A stretch of DNA of 64,000 nt. It comes from Nematostella vectensis (taxonomy: Eukaryota > Cnidaria > Anthozoa > Actiniaria > Edwardsiidae). The translations under genes and the position numbers were made by a program. The notes below the pieces were generated by a model, which was not told the DNA's origin, searched no databases, and was given only the letters and a program-made list of their open reading frames with translations. Positions 59,000-64,000 of this stretch are shown in pieces. How positions within the stretch are numbered: the first letter of the stretch is position 1; the number at the start of each line of letters is the position of its first letter. The stretch spans positions 1,054,001 to 1,118,000 of the forward strand of contig NC_064046.1 in assembly GCF_932526225.1 (NCBI RefSeq), written 5' to 3'.

Positions 59000-60387
59000 A
59001 TGGAAAACAACAATAATGTAGCAATGGATTTACGTGATTGGACAACCATACGTGGTGACGTCATCGTGTGTTGCGGGGGGTACGAGGGTCGATACCAGCT
59101 CGACACGGTCGAGGCTTACAGCGACTCGATGAAGGCCTGGGCCCAAATGCCTTCGATGCCAAAACCACGCGACAGTATGGCCGCGGGAAGTCTTGGGAAA
59201 ATTATCATACTTGCTGGAGGAAGTGATCGGAAGATCCCGTATGATTACGTCATGCTTTTTGATTGGCTGTCGCAGAGCTGGGAGAAATCTACGCCTCTGA
59301 CTACTGCGCGTGCGTCACCGGCCTCTGTGATGGACAAATCAGGGGGGCGGCTGCTGGTTTCAGGGGGGTTCAACAATGTCGCCTTGAAATCTACCGAGGC
59401 TTTCGACATGCAGACGGAGAAGTGGGTCAGCCTTCCCGACATGCCTAGCGCACGTGCTAAGAGTGGGGCCGCAATGGCTGGCGGGCATTTCTTTGTGGTA
59501 AGTGGGAGAATAGCATCCCCTCTCTCCCCTCCCCTCAAAAAGTTTGGTGTATAGCCAAGATGTCGTACTTCCTGATGTACCACGTGCCCAACTCCCCCCT
59601 CCCAAATAAGTGGCCAGAGGGGCCTTTCTGTGACCCAAATATATTTTTTAATATTTCTGCGTCGTGCACCCCCCCCCCCTCATTATTTCGAGCTCAAGCC
59701 TGTGGTCACGTGGTAGCACGTCACACAAGCCAAGTCTGTGGTCACGCCCAACCTCTGCAGCAACAACTACGCACCCTCCCTCTCTCAGTCCTCGGCACGC
59801 GCCTGTGTTTTCCAATCACTGTCACTGAGGTGATACAACGTGAAGCGTCCGTAGCGGTTCTTCTACATCTCCAATACAGGTTAATGAGCTGCAAAAAGAT
59901 ATGAGCATGCACGATGAAAACGTGCATGTGTTGACGTGAGTATTTTTTGCTATCTCCCCAGGTGGGAGGGGAGATTTACGGCAGATCTCTGAATCTTGTC
60001 GAGGCCTTCAACGTCAAAGAAAACAAATGGATCACTCTCCCCAGCATGCGTAGCAAGCGTCGCCGCTGTGCTGTCGCTGGTTTCGACGACAAGATCATCG
60101 TCTCCGGTGGTCTCACATCAGACGGAATCACACTCGACACCATGGAGCTATTTGACATGCGCAACCGGAAGTGGCTCGAGTTACCCAATATGCCCTGTGC
60201 GAGGTTTGGTTGTGGCGCATGCGTAGTGAATAACCGGATGTTCTTGCTAGGCGGAAATGAGAAGCTCAAGATGAAGTCGTGCTGTGATCGCTGCGACGCC
60301 TTTGATTTGGTTTCGCATTCCTGGGAAAGAGTCCCTCCCATGATCCACCGCAGGCTTCACACCAGTGCCGTCCACGTGACTATTTGA
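59000..60387 (+). CDS. six-bladed kelch-repeat protein, 2 coding exons
   Basis: Exons 59000-59497 and 59962-60387 join in phase (GTG|GTAAGT and CCCCAG|GTG) to 307 residues. Six kelch repeats of about 45-50 residues follow each other, each with a GG doublet and a later W: VIVCCGGY, IIILAGGS, RLLVSGGF, FFVVGGE, KIIVSGGL and MFLLGGN, with E-A-F-D/E-L-F-D and W-x-x-L-P-x-M-P-x-x-R signatures. This predicts one closed six-bladed propeller, a protein-interaction scaffold. No BTB, BACK or F-box domain is encoded in these exons. It could be a stand-alone kelch protein (KLHDC8-like layout) or the C-terminal part of a longer one if an upstream coding exon exists. The start ATG lies 6 bp after a splice acceptor and the next in-frame codons are M-E-N-N-N-N. 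It ends convergently with the downstream glycosyltransferase gene. Confidence 0.85.
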
Positions 60388-61940
60388 GAGCCAATGTTAA
60401 ACAGTGATTTAGTTGTTTCTACGGACAGTGTTGAGAGACTATAGAATTGAGTTACGAACAATGCATGCTCTAGCAGTACTGGGGAGGACAATGGTCATAG
60501 ATAAGTAGGAAGGAAATTTTAAAACGGCACCCAAAAAAACCCAAAACGGTCATTGATGGCCAGGGTGCCATCCCCCCACTCCCCCCCCGCCTATTTCTAA
60601 CCTTTATTTAGATATTATATAAAAAATTTTCTTGTCTATCCAAGCCAAGGCAATTAGTTAAGGGAATTTAAAAATAACTTTCGCGGAGTGGAAACGCGGG
60701 CTCAATTAATTACGGTACTTGGGCTTCGTGAGAGCCTTAAACGACGTCTCCCCCACCCCCACATCTAGTCTACAGGCCCTAAATGGATCCCTCCAAAGGG
60801 GCTCCAGGTACCTAAGGTTAAACAGCAACCAAATTCTTGACTATCAAATGATGTTCTAACTTCTAACTTTTTCTTTAGTTTGTCAGTTGTACCGTACGAC
60901 ATCGTTGTTTCTTTCTTTTTATGAGAATATAGTTATAAACAATTCTAAAGTTTGAAATGAAAATTGCAAACGTGAATACAGATTCTGAGGAGAGCTGTGG
61001 CCATTTCCCATGTATTCAATTAAATATCTAATGAAAACTCTATGAACTGATTTGATAGAATGGAATCGAATACAACAGGAAGATTTAAATTGTATGTTTA
61101 TTAATAAATTTCAAGTTAAATAATTGTTATCTATAATATTTGCAATGATTAGAATTTTTAGAATTTAATTCTCGCCGCATTGTGGCCTTAAATGTTGGGC
61201 TCTTTGTTGGATGGTGTCGAATGTTGGATGGTATTACGATTCGCAGTAACTTATATGGTAATCTGTATCTAATCGCGGATTTTAGCACGTTTTTATTATG
61301 ATGATCTTGTCCGCGATCGTGTTATTCATAGCGGTTTGATGTTGATTTGAGTTTTGATATAAGACACTTCTCTGTTAATAGTAAGCGAGCTTCACCGCAG
61401 TATAGTCACTGTAGAAAGTAACGACTCCTATTTAGACGAAAAAAGCGTGTCGGCGAAACGAACATGGTTGTCGGCGAAATCACCGATACCTATTGAATGA
61501 TTTTGGATGGTGTGAAAGATGTTGAATTATGTCGAATGATATTGGATGATGTTGAAAGATGTTAAATGGTCGTGTCGAATTATGTTGGATGGTGTCGAAT
61601 GATGTTGGAAGACGCTATTCAGGCGCGAAGTCGGGGTTTGATGCAACGGGGTGCACAATCATAGATGTCACATTATTAAAAAAGTATAATATTATATTAT
61701 CCTCTAATAAGAAGTGGCCTATTTTTAGCGGTCAAGGGGGTACACATGCGGCCTGCGCGTCCCCTAGTGAAAAAAAACACTTGATGTTTGGCTGTGTACA
61801 GAATCACAGCACACTTTACACGTACATAACTGCGTACTTTTCCGTGCTTTATAAAGGCTGCTTGTATTGGTTCAATCAAAACTTTCTCTTGACAGGACAT
61901 ATGACATATATTTCATTTCTCAATTGTTCTCGTTACTTTT
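60388..61940. other. convergent intergenic region
   Basis: Between the 3' ends of the kelch gene (plus) and the glycosyltransferase gene (minus). An AATAAA at about 61103 (plus) and TTTATT tracts (minus) are possible processing signals. Positions 61190-61615 are a degenerate repeat of GGATGGTGTCGAATGTT-like words. An open plus-strand frame at 61559-62005 overlaps the antisense coding exon and is not supported. Confidence 0.5.
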
Positions 61941-63464
61941 TTAGGCCAGTACCCGAGAATTGGAATATGACGTATGATAAAAATGATAAAATTCAGGGAT
62001 TTTGAGTCTTTCTACTTCCATCTGAGACTCAAGCACTCGGTCTAGTAGTTCCCAGTCCTCTCCACCCCAGCCTTTGAACCCATCCACATTCATGCCTCCA
62101 ACGCGATCAAAGTCCGACTTGAACAGCGCGAGCAACCCGAAACCGAGGTTCTCCCAGTAGCCGAAAGGCACCTTGGGATAGTTCCCACAGCGCAAGCGCA
62201 ATACGACGGGGTTGAACGCCATCTTGCCCTTAACGCAATGCTGTAGAAGAGAATTAGGATTTAGTGTTTGCCTTTTTTCCTATACATTTTATGGTCTTTA
62301 AGAGTAATTTATAGTACGACGCGAGCTACCGTGGCCACAAATACAAAGTTCTAAAAACTTTAGCCATTTTGCAACGCGAGAATCATAGTTTCACACGAGC
62401 TTCATAACTAAGCATGGCGTGGCGCATTTTGAAGCGTTTCCTTTCCTCGCTGGATGGGTATTGAAGTTTCTATTAATCAAATAGTACGTCTCTACTACAT
62501 CCTCATTGGCTGACCTAATAAGTCAAGGTACGGTAGCGGTAGCGCGCATCGCTCTGTAACATCCAACATCACAGCTTCCAATTCATATAATCAAAAAACA
62601 ACAAATGAATGAGCCAAGTAGGGTATTCTTTAACTATTCAAGGAAGTAAGTATTGTCATATGCAGGCCCGTACCCAGGATTTTTCTTGGGGGGGGGGGGG
62701 GGGTGCGAAATCCGAAAAAAATGGACCTAATTTTTCACGGGGGGGGGGGAGTTCTGTGATAATAATCTGACCACCCCTGAAAGAACAAAAAGGGACTCTT
62801 TTATGCCTTAGCAGTTTCTCCACGGGACGTTTATTGTCGGATTTGGCTACAAAAGAGTCTGACTTATGGTTTGGTGACAGTGATCTAGCTTATGCTTTAT
62901 AGTTTTGTCTACAAAAAGCACGTCTATTGAGAACCGAAAGTGGACTTTCGACTGTTGCGTTCGCACCCCCTGCACCCCCCCCCCCCCCCCCTCCTAGGTA
63001 CGGGCCTGATGTGTTTTTTTTAAACTTTTATACCAAGTTCCTTTGACATGCTCTTTTGTAACTGCCCAACAACCAAACTTATCCCGTCATGTATCAAAGG
63101 AAACGACTACACCAAGCTGTCCCTAATGCTGAAACGTTTACTGTAACCAAAAAGAAATATTAGAATATTAATGTTCATATTGAGGCACATGATCATACCT
63201 TTCGCACAATCTCTACCAAATTGTCAGGAATTTTCAGGTGAAGGTCGCAGAAGAACAAGATACTATTGTTCTCCTTGACGGCATCCGCGCCGAGCTGGAG
63301 GGCCTGGGCACGACGAAAAGGGGTGTCACGTGGTATCGTGACGACAGTGTACATATAAGGAAGTAAGGAGCTGCGTTTCAGCGTCGCCTGAAGGTCAACG
63401 TCAGTGCTCTCGTAGTCGATAATAACAAGACGAATCTTCCGGTCACGTGTTTTGCTCACGATTT
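61941..63464 (-). CDS. beta-1,4-N-acetylgalactosaminyltransferase, B4GALNT3/4-like, 3' end
   Basis: Two terminal exons, 63464-63199 and 62240-61941, join in phase (CGAAAG|GTATGA and CTACAG|CAT). They encode about 188 residues of a GT7-family C-terminal domain, which acts in the Golgi lumen. Signatures: [32 protein letters not shown], the donor/metal-binding region [16 protein letters not shown] (DLH, the place of DxD/DxH in this family), [38 protein letters not shown] and the [13 protein letters not shown] acceptor-side motif, then [15 protein letters not shown]. The order and wording match B4GALNT3/4, which add GalNAc to GlcNAc (LacdiNAc). Chondroitin GalNAc-transferases share the fold, so the exact acceptor is inference. 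The tail after FYHFYH ([10 protein letters not shown], then stop) is unlike the usual end. The N-terminal exons lie beyond the right edge. Confidence 0.9.
62663..63008. mobile_element. MITE with CAGGCCCGTACCCAGG termini, copy 2, inside a glycosyltransferase intron
   Basis: It begins CAGGCCCGTACCCAGGATTT and ends CTAGGTACGGGCCTG, the inverse. About 346 bp, non-coding, with long G- and C-runs just inside each end. It is the better-preserved relative of 13030-13294. Confidence 0.8.
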
Positions 63465-64000
63465 CTGTTGAGATGACGTCATGAGATACAAATCAGTCAA
63501 CGTCTCTAGTCAGCAAAAAAAAAGAACAGATATAGTGCGACTAGATGCCCAAAATGACCTAAAAAGACGTCTAGACTAGACCAGACCAGACTAGACTAAA
63601 CCAGACCAGACCAGACCAGACTAGACCAGACTAGACTAAACCAGACCAGACCAGACCAGGCTAGACTAGACCAGACCAGACCAATCTAGACTAGACTACA
63701 CTAGACTACACTAGACCAGACTAGACTAGACTAGGTGGTGTGATACTCAAAGGGGCGAGGCAATTAAAGCACAATAGGCACCAGTTGCACATGTTTACCA
63801 GTGTATCCCTTTGACAAGGACACGTAGGAGTTCTTAACAATCAAAATTGGACACACTAAGCGCTTAAAAGATTTTAGAAAAGACTCAAGTATCGTATTTT
63901 AGCTCATACAAGCTACTAGCTGCAAATAACCCCAGGATCAGCCAACATCACTAGCGCAGCAGCTCGCTCGGTTGGCCACAAAAAAATGAACATGCTGGTG
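63465..64000. other. intron or upstream region of the glycosyltransferase gene
   Basis: Positions 63570-63735 are a pentanucleotide repeat of mixed AGACT and AGACC words. I see no further exon of the minus-strand gene before the edge. Confidence 0.6.

Noticed and set aside
61559-62005. 148-codon plus-strand frame
   Set aside because: Overlaps the conserved glycosyltransferase exon on the other strand and shows no domain.

Overview
The window is intron-rich animal nuclear DNA. Seventeen- and 27-exon genes, proteins very close to vertebrate families, moderate AT content, and many short inverted-repeat transposons and minisatellites together suggest an early-branching metazoan, most likely an anthozoan cnidarian such as a sea anemone. 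That assignment is inference. No bacterial genes, CRISPR arrays, rRNA genes or convincing tRNA genes were seen.

Layout. 1-4003: a 39-bp minisatellite that starts at the eIF6 stop codon and runs off the left edge. 4006-7909 (minus): complete seven-exon eIF6 gene. 9963-11131 (minus): large exon of a polytopic membrane protein, possibly gustatory-receptor-like. 11.4-16 kb: transposon-rich, with a minisatellite-filled inverted-repeat element, a foldback element and a decayed non-LTR retrotransposon. 17179-30319 (minus): complete 17-exon SLC9A8/NHE8 Na+/H+ exchanger, about 584 residues. 30320-30922: shared head-to-head promoter with a perfect RFX X-box match. 30923-52149 (plus): 27-exon WD-repeat gene of about 2,500 codons, WDR97/WDR87-like and predicted ciliary. 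52150-58993: gene-poor, with inverted-repeat elements. 59000-60387 (plus): six-bladed kelch protein. 61941-63464 (minus): 3' end of a B4GALNT3/4-type glycosyltransferase, continuing past the right edge.

Exon models were joined by hand from GT/AG sites and phase. For eIF6 and NHE8 the joined lengths (243 and about 584 residues) nearly equal the vertebrate proteins. The 27 exons of the WD gene sum to a multiple of three, but this includes one in-frame TAA and one donor that I chose for phase.

The most unusual feature is that tandem repeats repeatedly sit on exon edges and contain copies of those edges. The eIF6 array contains the stop-codon region. NHE8 arrays contain the exon 16 acceptor, the exon 14 donor, the exon 13 acceptor and the exon 5 donor. 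WD-gene arrays contain the donors of exons 6, 18 (candidate), 21 (weaker), 25 and 26. The result is strings of decoy splice sites in introns. The pattern suggests that local tandem duplication starts at, or is preferentially kept at, exon boundaries in this genome. I do not know of a name for it. A second pattern is tandem amplification of transposon ends (16672-17020 and 34425-35260).
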